Shown: positions 1-8,340, counted from the stretch's first letter. The stretch is DNA of 19,384 nt from JAQVEM01 sp964601205 (GCA_964601205.1 CAZRML010000021.1:1-19384); one strand, 5' to 3'. Program-made: numbers and translations. Notes: a model not told the origin generated them from the letters alone.

Positions 1-72
1 TAAATTAGGTGACTTTTTTCAATTATCACCATAAAATAATATTTAATATTTTATGCTTGGAGGAAGTTAAAC

Positions 73-104
73 TGTAAACACCAAGCTTAGATAGTACATT
101 TAAT
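73..104 (+). repeat. 32-nt imperfect repeat, left copy
   Basis: Compared by eye, this stretch matches positions 19314-19283 read on the minus strand at 25 of 32 positions without gaps, starting with the identical 9-mer TGTAAACAC. Each copy points toward the first gene of its transcription unit, about 240 to 290 nt upstream of the start codon. In each copy the part after the 9-mer forms the 3' arm of an inverted repeat. The nature of the element is unknown. Confidence 0.35.
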
Positions 105-281
105 ATTATAATAATACTAGCTTTTCTTCTCTTTGGCATTAAATTTAAAATCTAATTTATAACATTCTAAAAATGCCGACAGCTCCTTCTATTTCAATAA
201 TCTGAAGCTTAAATTTCATTTTTTGATACTTGCTAAGATTATGATTCACAATAATTACAAATTTTTACCCACCGATATAGT

Positions 282-310
282 TTTATAAATCATAAATAAT
301 AACATATAAT
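282..310 (+). promoter_or_regulatory. Predicted promoter giving a leaderless prpC transcript
   Basis: A perfect -10 box TATAAT lies at 305-310, with a weaker -35-like TTTATA at 282-287 and a 17-nt spacer. The predicted transcription start falls at or within a base or two of the prpC ATG at 317. No Shine-Dalgarno sequence precedes that ATG, which fits a leaderless mRNA. Confidence 0.45.
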
Positions 311-316
311 ACCCAT

Positions 317-1090
317 ATGGAATATTTTGCAGACACAGATATTGGAAAATATAGAGAGAAAAACGAGGATTACTTTTATGCCGGGGACAACCTGTTTGTT
401 GTAGCCGATGGTATGGGAGGCCACAGGGCCGGCGAGGTCGCGAGCAAACTCGCCGTAGAAACTTTTGTAAAGGAATTTAGAAGTAAGCTTCCGAATATAA
501 AAAAAGAGACTTCGTCCCGAAAAAATACAAAACCGCTTTCTGAAAAAGATAACCATTTAATCCAGCATAAAATTAAAGAACTGTTAATCGGCAGTATCAA
601 AATCTCCAATAAAAAAGTTTTTAAAAAAGCACTCTCCCTTCCTGAATATTACGGTATGGGAACCACGCTAACCGCATGTTACATTAATGAAAATGAATTT
701 TACACAATCCATATTGGTGACAGCAGACTTTATATTAAAAGGGGAAATGAGTTAAAATTACTCACCTCTGACCACACTGTAACAGGAGAACTACTGAGAA
801 AGGGAGAAATAAGCTATGAAGATACCTTTGACCATCCTCAAAGAAATTATCTTACCAATGTTATTGGTGTTGCCAGAGACATCAAACCTGATCTTTACTC
901 ATATAAAATACTGCCGGAAGACATAATTATTATATGCTCCGATGGTCTTAATGCTATGCTGAGGGATGAAGAAATCTTAAGTACTGTCAATAACTTTAAT
1001 AAAACCAGAGATATTGTAAAAAATCTTATAAAGGAAGCAATAAAAAAAGGCGGAATGGACAACATAACAATCATAACCATAAAAATCTAA
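317..1090 (+). CDS. prpC: PP2C-family Ser/Thr protein phosphatase (PrpC/Stp type)
   Basis: This is a cytoplasmic metal-dependent PP2C phosphatase, expected to reverse phosphorylation by the kinase encoded next. The family motifs appear in order over 257 aa: the N-terminal TDIGKYREKNED (7-18), the metal-binding DGMGGH (31-36), GMGTT (113-117), HIGDSRLY (132-139) with the following SDHT, CSDG with D209, and the C-terminal GGMDN with D248. Length is normal for the bacterial single-domain family, although an unusually basic linker (about 56-80) separates the second motif from the core. The ATG at 317 lies immediately after the TATAAT of the predicted promoter and has no ribosome binding site. The stop codon is 3 nt before the prkC start, so the pair is probably co-transcribed and translationally coupled, as in Firmicutes and Actinobacteria. 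Confidence 0.95.
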   Translation: MEYFADTDIGKYREKNEDYFYAGDNLFVVADGMGGHRAGEVASKLAVETFVKEFRSKLPNIKKETSSRKNTKPLSEKDNHLIQHKIKELLIGSIKISNKKVFKKALSLPEYYGMGTTLTACYINENEFYTIHIGDSRLYIKRGNELKLLTSDHTVTGELLRKGEISYEDTFDHPQRNYLTNVIGVARDIKPDLYSYKILPEDIIIICSDGLNAMLRDEEILSTVNNFNKTRDIVKNLIKEAIKKGGMDNITIITIKI

Positions 1091-1093
1091 AAA

Positions 1094-2926
1094 ATGGAAA
1101 CTAACAACTCAGACAAATACGAATTAGTTGCGAAAAGATACAGAATAATAAAAAAAATTGCTTCCGGAGGAATGGCTGATGTATATTTAGGAGAGGATTT
1201 AAAATTAAGAAGAAAAGTCGCCATAAAAATATTATCATCCAATTATTCAAATGATAAAAATTTTGTGGCAAGATTTAAAAGTGAAGCACAGATACTTGCA
1301 CGGTTAAGCCACCCCAATATTGTCCAGATATATGACTGGGGGAAATACGACAGTTCTTATTTTATCTGCATAGAATACATTGAAGGAGATAGCCTCAGAG
1401 AAATTATTGAAAAAAAGGGGCCGCTGCCTCATGAAATTGTGACCAACTACGCAATACAGATTTCAAGTGCATTGTACCTGGCCCATAAAAATAATCTTAT
1501 ACACCGTGATATAAAGCCACAGAATATACTAATAACTCCTGAAGGCAAGGTAAAAGTTACTGATTTCGGCATAGCAAAATCCATGATTACCGATGTTACT
1601 AAAACATTAAATATCATTGGTACCGCTCATTATATCTCACCCGAACAGGCAAAAGGAGAAGTTCTCGACCACAGAACAGATATTTATTCACTCGGGATTG
1701 TAATGTATGAGATGTTAACAGCGGATGTCCCGTTCAGAGGGGGAAGCTCAATAGACATTAGCCTCAAGCACCTGAACGAAAAACCTTTAAAACCCACTGA
1801 ATTAATAGAAAATATACCAGAAAAACTGGAAAAGATAGTGATGCACTGCCTCGAAAAAGACCCTCTGGCGCGTTACCCTGACCTTGAAGAACTTATCAGT
1901 GACTTACAGAACTACCAGACGTATAAACCTTTAAGTTTTAGTGCGAAATCAAAGATTCCCGTCAGGACAGGAATTCTTAAGAAAAAAAACATCTACGCTT
2001 TAATAAGCATCATAACAGGCATTTTAATGCTTATTTTTTTAAGCTTATCTATAACTTACATTTACAAATATTACAGCTACAGAGCTTCAGCAGAACCCAC
2101 CATTATATCGGTACCTCCGGTTGAAAATATTCCGCTGGAAAATGCAGACGAAATATTGTCAATGTTTGGTCTGAATCTAACAATAAAAAGCGAAGCTTAT
2201 GACCCACAAATTCCTGCCGGTTTTATATTAGAACAAAACCCCGGACCCGGTGAAAGCATACCGGTGGGAGGTGATATTGAAATTACCATAAGCCAGGGTC
2301 CTGAAAAGACCTCTCTGCTGACCCCTAATTTAATTGGCCTTAATCTTGAACAGGCCCGGAGCATACTCGGGGACTGCGATCTTGAAAGAGGGGACATTTC
2401 CAGAGAATATTCGGATAATTTTACAGAGAATACAGTAATAAAGCAGGTTCCGGAAGTTAATGAACCAATTGAACCCGGTGGATCCGTTAACCTTATAGTA
2501 AGCAAGGGCAGAGAGTTCATTCTGATCCCCAATATTATCGGAGAAGATTATATAGAAGCTTCAAATTATCTTATATCCCTGGGTCTTGTTATAGATAGCT
2601 CTAAAATTCCAACAGTAGAAGGAGACATTATAAATGAGCCCGGAAAAATAGCAGAAGTAATACCACAACCCGGCTCCAGAGTGGAAGTAAACAGTATGGT
2701 CAGGTTATTCATTTCAACAAAAGAACCTCTGGTCATGGTCCCCGACCTTACACAATTAAGTCTGGAAGAAGCGGCAGATATACTCGGGTCTATTAATATA
2801 AATTATGAAATAAGCTATGTAGAGACCGGCTACCCCTTACAGGTTAATACCGTTCTCAACCAGATTCCCGAATCGGGTTCCTATGTATCCCCCGGTTCAA
2901 GCATTATTTTATTTACAGGCAGTTAA
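1094..2926 (+). CDS. prkC: PASTA-domain Ser/Thr protein kinase (PrkC/PknB type)
   Basis: A membrane-anchored Hanks-type kinase whose extracellular PASTA domains are known in this family to sense peptidoglycan or lipid II. The kinase domain spans about residues 17-275, with glycine-rich loop SGGMADV (24-30), ATP-binding K45, catalytic HRD 138-140 and N144, DFG 157-159, and SPE 182-184. A basic juxtamembrane stretch leads into one transmembrane helix at about 299-325. Four PASTA repeats follow, at roughly 337-402, 407-472, 475-543 and 547-610, each ending in a beta-strand of the VSKG or ISTK kind. The protein ends right after the fourth repeat. No Shine-Dalgarno sequence precedes the ATG, so expression probably depends on coupling to prpC. 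The rsgA gene that follows this pair in many Firmicutes is absent; accA converges 26 nt downstream and I see no terminator between them. Confidence 0.96.
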   Translation: METNNSDKYELVAKRYRIIKKIASGGMADVYLGEDLKLRRKVAIKILSSNYSNDKNFVARFKSEAQILARLSHPNIVQIYDWGKYDSSYFICIEYIEGDSLREIIEKKGPLPHEIVTNYAIQISSALYLAHKNNLIHRDIKPQNILITPEGKVKVTDFGIAKSMITDVTKTLNIIGTAHYISPEQAKGEVLDHRTDIYSLGIVMYEMLTADVPFRGGSSIDISLKHLNEKPLKPTELIENIPEKLEKIVMHCLEKDPLARYPDLEELISDLQNYQTYKPLSFSAKSKIPVRTGILKKKNIYALISIITGILMLIFLSLSITYIYKYYSYRASAEPTIISVPPVENIPLENADEILSMFGLNLTIKSEAYDPQIPAGFILEQNPGPGESIPVGGDIEITISQGPEKTSLLTPNLIGLNLEQARSILGDCDLERGDISREYSDNFTENTVIKQVPEVNEPIEPGGSVNLIVSKGREFILIPNIIGEDYIEASNYLISLGLVIDSSKIPTVEGDIINEPGKIAEVIPQPGSRVEVNSMVRLFISTKEPLVMVPDLTQLSLEEAADILGSININYEISYVETGYPLQVNTVLNQIPESGSYVSPGSSIILFTGS

Positions 2927-2952
2927 GGCGGCAGTGGATGTATTTTATTTTC

Positions 2953-3939
2953 TCAATCCGGGTTTAATTCAGAATCAAAAAAGCCCATTGATTCAAATTT
3001 TTTAGCTCTTCCCAGTTTTATCTCTTCAGTTGAAAGACGACTGTATTTATCCAGTACATTTATAATATATTTTTTTACAATTTTTACCATTCTTTCCGGT
3101 GCATTCTGGGCTCCGCCAATAGGCTCGGAAATAATTTTATCTATGACTTTTAATTTAATAAGGTCCCTTGACGTTAATCTTAAGCTCCTGGAAGCCAATC
3201 TGGTGCCCGAAGGACCCTTCCATAAAATAGCAGCGCATCCTTCAGGTGAGATAACTGAATAGGTAGAATTTTCAAGCATAGCCACCTCATTTCCGATAGC
3301 CAGTGCCAGTGCCCCTCCGCTCCCACCTTCGCCAATAAGAATGGAAATAATTGGAACCTTAACTTCAAACATAGTAGAAATACTTTTTGCAATTGCGCTG
3401 GCCTGACCGTTGTCCTCTGCTTCAATAGCCGGGTATGCTCCCGGGGTATCTACGAAAGTTATTATTGGAAACCCGAACCTATCTGCCAGTTCCATTATCC
3501 TCCGGGACTTCCTGTACCCCTGCGGTATGCTCATGCCGAAATTATAAATCATCCTCTCTTCTATGTTTCTGCCCTTGTTATGTCCTATAACAGCCACAGT
3601 GCTTCCACCGACACTCCCCAGCCCGGTTATTATTGATTTATCATCTCCGGTCAATCTGTCACCGCTGAGATGGACAAAATTCTCAAATATACCATTTATG
3701 TAATCAAGCGTCCGGGGCCGTTTTTCATTTCTGGAAAGTTCTACAATTTTCCACACCTTTGCAGCGTCTCTCTCATACTTTTTGTAGTCATCAATCTTAC
3801 GGGTTAGGTCTCTTTCTGCATCCCTGAAGTGAATACCGGTAAAGAAAGGAATTTTTTTTAATTTTTCAAGCTTGGACAGCGCTTCCAGGATCTCTTTAAG
3901 ATAACTTTTTGGAATTTCCGTCAGTTTTTTAAAATTCAT
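2953..3939 (-). CDS. accA: Acetyl-CoA carboxylase carboxyltransferase subunit alpha
   Basis: AccA forms, with AccD, the carboxyltransferase that moves the carboxyl group from biotinylated AccB to acetyl-CoA to give malonyl-CoA. The 328-aa length is typical. The helical N-terminus (about 10-70) is followed by the crotonase-fold core with the family signatures LSGDR (91-95), VIGHNKGRN (117-125), FGMSIPQGYRK (134-144), FVDTPGAYP (162-170), the oxyanion-region GEGGSGGA (203-210) and the SVISPEGCA stretch (228-236). An AGGG ribosome binding site sits 8 nt before the ATG. This is the last gene of the fab/acc operon, 38 nt after accD. A 5-bp hairpin (3960-3974) lies in that gap and could tune accA translation. 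The other two ACC functions, AccB and AccC, are encoded at 13656-16858. Confidence 0.97.
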   Translation of the reverse strand: MNFKKLTEIPKSYLKEILEALSKLEKLKKIPFFTGIHFRDAERDLTRKIDDYKKYERDAAKVWKIVELSRNEKRPRTLDYINGIFENFVHLSGDRLTGDDKSIITGLGSVGGSTVAVIGHNKGRNIEERMIYNFGMSIPQGYRKSRRIMELADRFGFPIITFVDTPGAYPAIEAEDNGQASAIAKSISTMFEVKVPIISILIGEGGSGGALALAIGNEVAMLENSTYSVISPEGCAAILWKGPSGTRLASRSLRLTSRDLIKLKVIDKIISEPIGGAQNAPERMVKIVKKYIINVLDKYSRLSTEEIKLGRAKKFESMGFFDSELNPD

Positions 3940-3977
3940 AACATCAACCCTGCAATTTGCCTGATTATTTCAGGAAT

Positions 3978-4751
3978 TTATTCAAATAATCTTAATATAT
4001 TTGCCAGAACCCTTTTTAAATCATTTCTATTTACAATCATATCTACCTGACCATTTTTCAGGTTCCTCTCTGCCGAGCCAAAATCAGGTGGTGGACTTTT
4101 TTTTATTGTCTGTTCTATAACTCTGGGCCCTGCAAAGCAGAAAAGTGAATCTGGTTCCGCTATTATTATATCAGCAAGAGTAGCAAAACTGGCACTCACG
4201 CCACCCGAAGTAGGGTTGGTAATTACAGAAATATAAAGAATTTTATTTTCTTTTACCCTATTTATGCTGGATACCGTTTTTGCCATTTGCATAAGGGATA
4301 CAGCGCCTTCCTGCATTCTGGCACCTCCCGATGTACAGAATATGACCATGGGAATATTTTTCTCAATGCTATGGTCGGCCAGAATTTTTATTCTCTCGCC
4401 TACTACGCTACCCATACTTCCTCCCATAAAACCAAAATCCATAATACCAATAGCCAGACCAATACCCTCTATCTTTGCCTCTCCCACTATAATAGCTTCA
4501 TTCATGCCGGTTTTTAACTTTGCTTCCTTAAGCCTTGTGGCATAAGACTTAACATCAAAGAAATCTAAAAAATCAACTGAATTTATATTTTTTCCAAGCT
4601 CAACGAAACTATTTTCGTCTACAGTTATCTGTAGCCTATCCCTTGCACCAACTGTGTGGTGATAATTGCAATACGGGCAGACTCTTGAGTTTAATAAAAA
4701 AGTCTCACCATCAATTTCTTTATTACAATTCTTGCATTTAACTTTTTCCAT
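3978..4751 (-). CDS. accD: Acetyl-CoA carboxylase carboxyltransferase subunit beta
   Basis: AccD is the partner of AccA and carries the N-terminal zinc ribbon of bacterial beta subunits, with cysteines at 6, 9, 25 and 28 (CxxC-x15-CxxC). The carboxyltransferase core contains the FGFMGGSMGSVVGERI stretch (about 106-121), the CTSGGARMQEG motif and NPTSGGVSASFA, all typical of AccD. At 257 aa it is somewhat shorter than the usual 280-300, mostly at the C-terminus, with no sign of a frameshift. It lies 33 nt after fabF in the same operon. The SD-like AAGGAAAG is 16 nt before the ATG and lies inside a small inverted repeat (4765-4780), so the start is less well supported than its neighbours. Confidence 0.96.
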   Translation of the reverse strand: MEKVKCKNCNKEIDGETFLLNSRVCPYCNYHHTVGARDRLQITVDENSFVELGKNINSVDFLDFFDVKSYATRLKEAKLKTGMNEAIIVGEAKIEGIGLAIGIMDFGFMGGSMGSVVGERIKILADHSIEKNIPMVIFCTSGGARMQEGAVSLMQMAKTVSSINRVKENKILYISVITNPTSGGVSASFATLADIIIAEPDSLFCFAGPRVIEQTIKKSPPPDFGSAERNLKNGQVDMIVNRNDLKRVLANILRLFE

Positions 4752-4784
4752 AATTTTTATCCAGATACTTTCCTTAGTATTTAT

Positions 4785-6038
4785 TTATAGATACTTTTTA
4801 AAACCAAGGGTAACATTATGGCCTCCAAAACCTATAGAATTAGAGAGAGCAACATTAACCTCCCTCTTCTGACTTACTTTTGGGGTATAATTTAAGTCAC
4901 ACTTTTCATCCGGATTTTCCAGATTAATTGTAGGGGGTATTATTTTGTTCTTTAAAGTCAATGCAACAGACACAGCTTCAATAGCCCCTGATGCGCCAAG
5001 GCAGTGACCCACCATTGATTTGGTTGAGCTTATATTTACCTTATAAGCATGCTTTCCAAAGCACTCTTTTATTCCAGCAGTTTCAATGATATCGTTTATG
5101 GGAGTTGATGTCCCATGCGCGTTAATATAATCAACTTCTTCTAATCTTATACCTCCCTCATCAAGACAATTCTTCATGCACCTGGCAACATTTTTCCCGG
5201 ACTCCTCAAGTGCAGTTATATGATAGGCTTCACCGGATAACCCGTATCCGAACATTTCGCAGTATATTCTGGCATTTCTTCTTAAGGCATATTGAAGCTC
5301 TTCCATAATTAGTATACCGCAACCCTCACCCATGACAAATCCGTCCCTGTCTTTATCAAATGGCCTTGATGCCTTTTCCGGCTCATCGTTCCTGCTTGAA
5401 AGAGCCTGCATATTTGAAAATCCTGCCATTCCGAGTGGAGTTATTGCAGCCTCACTCCCGCCGGCAATCATGATTTCTGCATCTCCCCTTTTGATTATCT
5501 CAAATGCATCACCAATAGCATTTGAACCTGCGGCGCAGGCTGTAGTAGTTGTGCTTACCGGTCCCTTTGCCCCGCTCATTATAGAAACCTGCGCGGCTGC
5601 CATGTTGCATATCATCATGGGAATAAGAAAAGGGCTGACTTTATTGGCTCCCTTATTCAGTAGCCTTTCATGCTGCCGTTCTAAAGTTTCAAGACCCCCT
5701 ACCCCGCTTCCTATGTAAACTCCAATATCATTTTCATTGGCTGAATCTATCTTAAGGCCGCTATCCCTGATAGCATTTAACGCCGCTGCTACCGCAAACT
5801 GCGCAAATCTATCCATTCTTCTGGCCTGCTTAAAATTCATATAATTTTCAACTTCAAAATTTTTAATCTGCGCTGCAATTCTAGAAGCGATTTTATCCAC
5901 ATCAAACCGCTCAATTTTACTAACGCCCGATTTACCTGAAATTAAGTTATTCCAGAACTCATTTACTTCCAGCCCCAGTGGCGACATTATTCCCAGTCCT
6001 GTTATTACCACTCTTCTTTTATTTTTTCCCAATTTCAC
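4785..6038 (-). CDS. fabF: Beta-ketoacyl-ACP synthase II
   Basis: FabF condenses malonyl-ACP with a growing acyl-ACP in type II fatty acid synthesis. The thiolase-fold Cys-His-His triad is intact: C168 in TTTACAAGSNAIGDA, H308 in NAHGTSTPIND and H345 in SMVGHCLGASGA, with K340 just upstream. Length (417 aa) is standard and the sequence is full length. Translation starts at a GTG (6036-6038) preceded by AGAGGG at 7 nt spacing. This SD overlaps the stop of a possible 22-codon ORF just upstream. In many bacteria acpP sits immediately before fabF; here the 111-nt gap after fabG is too short to hold it. Confidence 0.97.
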   Translation of the reverse strand: MKLGKNKRRVVITGLGIMSPLGLEVNEFWNNLISGKSGVSKIERFDVDKIASRIAAQIKNFEVENYMNFKQARRMDRFAQFAVAAALNAIRDSGLKIDSANENDIGVYIGSGVGGLETLERQHERLLNKGANKVSPFLIPMMICNMAAAQVSIMSGAKGPVSTTTTACAAGSNAIGDAFEIIKRGDAEIMIAGGSEAAITPLGMAGFSNMQALSSRNDEPEKASRPFDKDRDGFVMGEGCGILIMEELQYALRRNARIYCEMFGYGLSGEAYHITALEESGKNVARCMKNCLDEGGIRLEEVDYINAHGTSTPINDIIETAGIKECFGKHAYKVNISSTKSMVGHCLGASGAIEAVSVALTLKNKIIPPTINLENPDEKCDLNYTPKVSQKREVNVALSNSIGFGGHNVTLGFKKYL

Positions 6039-6049
6039 TGATAATCCCT

Positions 6050-6118
6050 CTATTTAAAATAGTTTTCCAGACTCCTGTTTCCCTCAAACATATTTTTAAA
6101 TTTACTATTCCTGGCCAA
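6050..6118 (-). CDS. Possible 22-codon leader ORF in the fabG-fabF gap
   Basis: A TTG at 6118 is preceded, 7 nt away, by a good Shine-Dalgarno AGGAAAG and opens 22 codons ending in TAG at 6050. The predicted peptide is basic (MARNSKFKNMF followed by EGNRSLENYFK) and resembles nothing I know. Its stop codon overlaps the fabF ribosome binding site, which would suit translational coupling. It occupies the slot where acpP is usually found but is not an ACP remnant: there is no DSL motif. It may be chance in an AT-rich gap. Confidence 0.25.
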   Translation of the reverse strand: MARNSKFKNMFEGNRSLENYFK

Positions 6119-6121
6119 AAA

Positions 6122-6142
6122 ATACTTTCCTGTATAAAGTAT
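6122..6142 (-). other. Weak hairpin followed by a T-run, between fabG and fabF
   Basis: Seven base pairs (6122-6128 with 6136-6142, only one G:C pair) enclose a 7-nt loop. On the transcribed minus strand the stem is followed directly by a run of T. The shape is that of an intrinsic terminator or attenuator, but the stem is too AT-rich to be confident. A related ATACT...AGGAAAGTAT element precedes accD at 4765-4780. Confidence 0.25.
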
Positions 6143-6149
6143 CTCCGGA

Positions 6150-6896
6150 TTAAATACCCATTCCACCATCCAGATTAATCACTGTACCGGTTATATAATT
6201 AGAATCATCACTTGCCAGGAAAAGCACTGTTTTCGCCACATCATCTACGCTGCCCAGCCTTCCTGTCGGAATCTGCCCCAGTAAACTTTCCTTTATTTTA
6301 TCATTCAACTTCCCGGTCATCTCTGTTTCTATATAGCCCGGGGCTATAGCATTTACCAGAATGTTTCTTCCGGCAAGCTCTTTTGCCAGAGTTTTCGTCA
6401 GGCCTATTATTCCGGCCTTTGATGAAGAATAATTGCTCTGTCCCGCGTTACCATGTACCCCCACTATTGAAGAAATATTTATTATTTTCCCCCTTCTATT
6501 TTTTATCATATGTCTGGCAACATGTTTTGAACAAATAAATGCTCCGGTTAGATTTATATCAATCACTTTTTTCCAGTCATCAAGACTCATTCTCAATATT
6601 AAATTATCGCTGGTAATGCCTGCATTATTTACCAGGATATCAATTCTTTTTTTCTCTTCAATAATTTTAGCAATGGACTTTTCCACCATGCCCTCATCCG
6701 TTATATCCAGTTTAAAAAACCCTGCCCTGTCATCGCCATAAGCTTTCTTGAACTCCGCTTCAGCTTTTTCTCCTTCATCTTTATTAACATCAAAAATATA
6801 TACAGATGAACCTTCCTTCAGGAAAGTTTCAGAAATCTTTTTTCCTATACCCCTGGCACCCCCGGTTATCAGAGCTACTCTATCTCTAAGCTTCAT
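6150..6896 (-). CDS. fabG: 3-oxoacyl-ACP reductase
   Basis: A short-chain dehydrogenase/reductase performing the NADPH-dependent reduction of 3-oxoacyl-ACP. It shows the Rossmann TGGARGIG (11-18), NNAG (90-93) and the catalytic tetrad N115, S143, Y156 (YSSSK) and K160. The NAPGY-equivalent AIAPGYIETEM and the C-terminal VINLDGGMGI are the standard FabG signatures. Length (248 aa) is standard. The ATG lies within the end of fabD (11-nt overlap), with a strong GGGGAGGGG ribosome binding site inside fabD. This placement between fabD and fabF makes FabG much more likely than another SDR enzyme. Confidence 0.96.
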   Translation of the reverse strand: MKLRDRVALITGGARGIGKKISETFLKEGSSVYIFDVNKDEGEKAEAEFKKAYGDDRAGFFKLDITDEGMVEKSIAKIIEEKKRIDILVNNAGITSDNLILRMSLDDWKKVIDINLTGAFICSKHVARHMIKNRRGKIINISSIVGVHGNAGQSNYSSSKAGIIGLTKTLAKELAGRNILVNAIAPGYIETEMTGKLNDKIKESLLGQIPTGRLGSVDDVAKTVLFLASDDSNYITGTVINLDGGMGI

Positions 6897-7866
6897 TTAT
6901 TATCCCCTCCCCTTTCAGCGTTCTTTTTAAATTTTCAATATCCTCCATTTTATCTGTGTTAAGTAATATAATTTCCCTGCCATTCTTTTTTGCAATCCTT
7001 CCCACCAGCCCGGACAATACTCTTCCGGGACCAACTTCAATAAATATATTTATGCCTTTATTTAATAAGTACTCTATACTTTCAACCCACCTTACAGGAT
7101 TTACAAGCTGTCCCCCAAGAGTCTTCTTAATTTCTTCTTTTTTCCGATAACCTGCTTCTGTAGTGGAAAAGAAAGGTAAATCAATATCTTCAAATTCAAT
7201 ATTATCATCAATAAATTTTTTCAGCCTATCCGAAACCTCCCTCATGATCGGGCAGTGGGAGGCCATCCCTACCTTAAGGGGTACCATTTTTTTCACCCCA
7301 TTTAATTTCAGCTTTTCTATTAACTCCCTGACCGGATTTTCATAACCGCTTATTACTATCTGGCTGTAATCATTATAATTGGCAATAAAAACTCTGCCCT
7401 CAAAGTTTTCCATTATCTTCCTTATTCTATCCGGCTCTTCTCCCAGAATGGCCACCATCATCCCTTTTTCATCTCTTCCGGCCTCTTCTGCAAGTATACT
7501 TCTATGGCCGACCAGTACAGCACCCTTTATAAAGCTATAAGCTCCTGCACTGTAAAGAGCACTGTATTCTCCCAGACTATGACCGATAACAGTATCTATA
7601 TATTTTTTATTTATAGAAAGATCGCCAATCAAATAATCATTTAAAATACAGCTTAAAGTATAAATAGAAATCTGGCTAAAGCGTGCACTATCCAATAAAT
7701 TCTCATTGCTGTCTTCATTAATTATTTTTAATAAATCCCTTTTGACGACATTGCCTGAAATCTCAAAGTATTTTTTATAATCTTTAAATACATCTAAAAA
7801 TTCTCTGCCCATTCCTCTGTATTGTGACCCCTGTCCGGGAAACATAAAGACAACTTTTTTTAACAT
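6886..7866 (-). CDS. fabD: Malonyl-CoA:ACP transacylase
   Basis: FabD loads malonyl groups from malonyl-CoA onto ACP. The N-terminal FPGQGSQYRGMG (9-20), the nucleophile S97 in GHSLGE (95-100), substrate-binding R122 and catalytic H204 in SHCP are all present, with the C-terminal EVGPGRVLSGL. At 326 aa it is near the family norm. The chosen ATG is supported by homology, but the best SD (GGAGGTG) lies about 18 nt upstream. A 10-codon micro-ORF beginning ATGGAG spans that SD and ends across the fabD start codon, so re-initiation may be involved. FabD overlaps fabG by 11 nt. Confidence 0.96.
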   Translation of the reverse strand: MLKKVVFMFPGQGSQYRGMGREFLDVFKDYKKYFEISGNVVKRDLLKIINEDSNENLLDSARFSQISIYTLSCILNDYLIGDLSINKKYIDTVIGHSLGEYSALYSAGAYSFIKGAVLVGHRSILAEEAGRDEKGMMVAILGEEPDRIRKIMENFEGRVFIANYNDYSQIVISGYENPVRELIEKLKLNGVKKMVPLKVGMASHCPIMREVSDRLKKFIDDNIEFEDIDLPFFSTTEAGYRKKEEIKKTLGGQLVNPVRWVESIEYLLNKGINIFIEVGPGRVLSGLVGRIAKKNGREIILLNTDKMEDIENLKRTLKGEGIINEA

Positions 7867-7911
7867 CCCGGGAATTTTATCCGCACCTCCATCCGAAGTT
7901 TATTCTGAAAC

Positions 7912-8340
7912 TTAACTTACGGCAAACATAATATCCGCAACACAGGCCGTCTCATTTTCAACCGATGCTCTTCCTTTTGCCCTTCCAATATTCCTCCTGA
8001 TATTTTCCAGTTCTATCTCAAGCATCAATTCATCTCCCGGCCTGACTATTCTTTTAAATCTCGCTCTATCTATACCTGCAAAAAGCACCATTTTCCCTTT
8101 ATTTTCGGGCAGCATCAGCGCCAGTACCGCTCCCGCCTGGGCAATAGTTTCTACAATAAGCACTCCTGGCATAATCGGGTTTGAAGGAAAATGACCTTTA
8201 AAGTAATACTCTTCTTTTCTCACGTATTTTACCGCCTTAATTCTCCTGCCGGCTTCAATCTCAATAATTTTATCAACCAGTAAAAATGGGTCCCTGTGGG
8301 GAATAATATTTTCAATATCCCTTTTATTCATTTCTTCCAT
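7912..8340 (-). CDS. fabZ: 3-hydroxyacyl-ACP dehydratase
   Basis: A hotdog-fold dehydratase removing water from 3-hydroxyacyl-ACP. The family core is complete: IIPHRDPFLLVDKI (12-25), catalytic H50 in KGHFPSNPIMPGVL, and E64 in VETIAQAGA. Length (142 aa) is normal for FabZ. The ATG at 8340 has AGAAGG at 8 nt spacing; a second in-frame ATG at 8331 is less well placed. It is the first gene of the fab/acc operon, and an ECF-sigma-type promoter lies about 60 nt upstream. Confidence 0.96.
   Translation of the reverse strand: MEEMNKRDIENIIPHRDPFLLVDKIIEIEAGRRIKAVKYVRKEEYYFKGHFPSNPIMPGVLIVETIAQAGAVLALMLPENKGKMVLFAGIDRARFKRIVRPGDELMLEIELENIRRNIGRAKGRASVENETACVADIMFAVS

Larger units (their letters stand above)
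1..316. other. AT-rich region upstream of prpC, no gene seen
   Basis: No convincing ORF, tRNA or other RNA gene was found on either strand. The region holds a 6-bp inverted repeat with a 20-nt loop (55-60 paired with 81-86), one copy of a 32-nt imperfect repeat (73-104) and a promoter-like pair next to the prpC start. A strong ribosome-binding-like GGAGGAAG at 59-66 is not followed by a usable start codon. Confidence 0.6.

Noticed and set aside
1..316. tRNA, riboswitch or small RNA upstream of prpC
   Set aside because: No cloverleaf or known riboswitch core was seen; the only hairpin has a 6-bp stem with a 20-nt loop.
2197..2532. 111-codon open frame antisense to the PASTA region of prkC
   Set aside because: It lies wholly inside a gene with clear domains on the other strand, has no recognisable motif and no ribosome binding site. 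The same holds for other antisense frames in the window.
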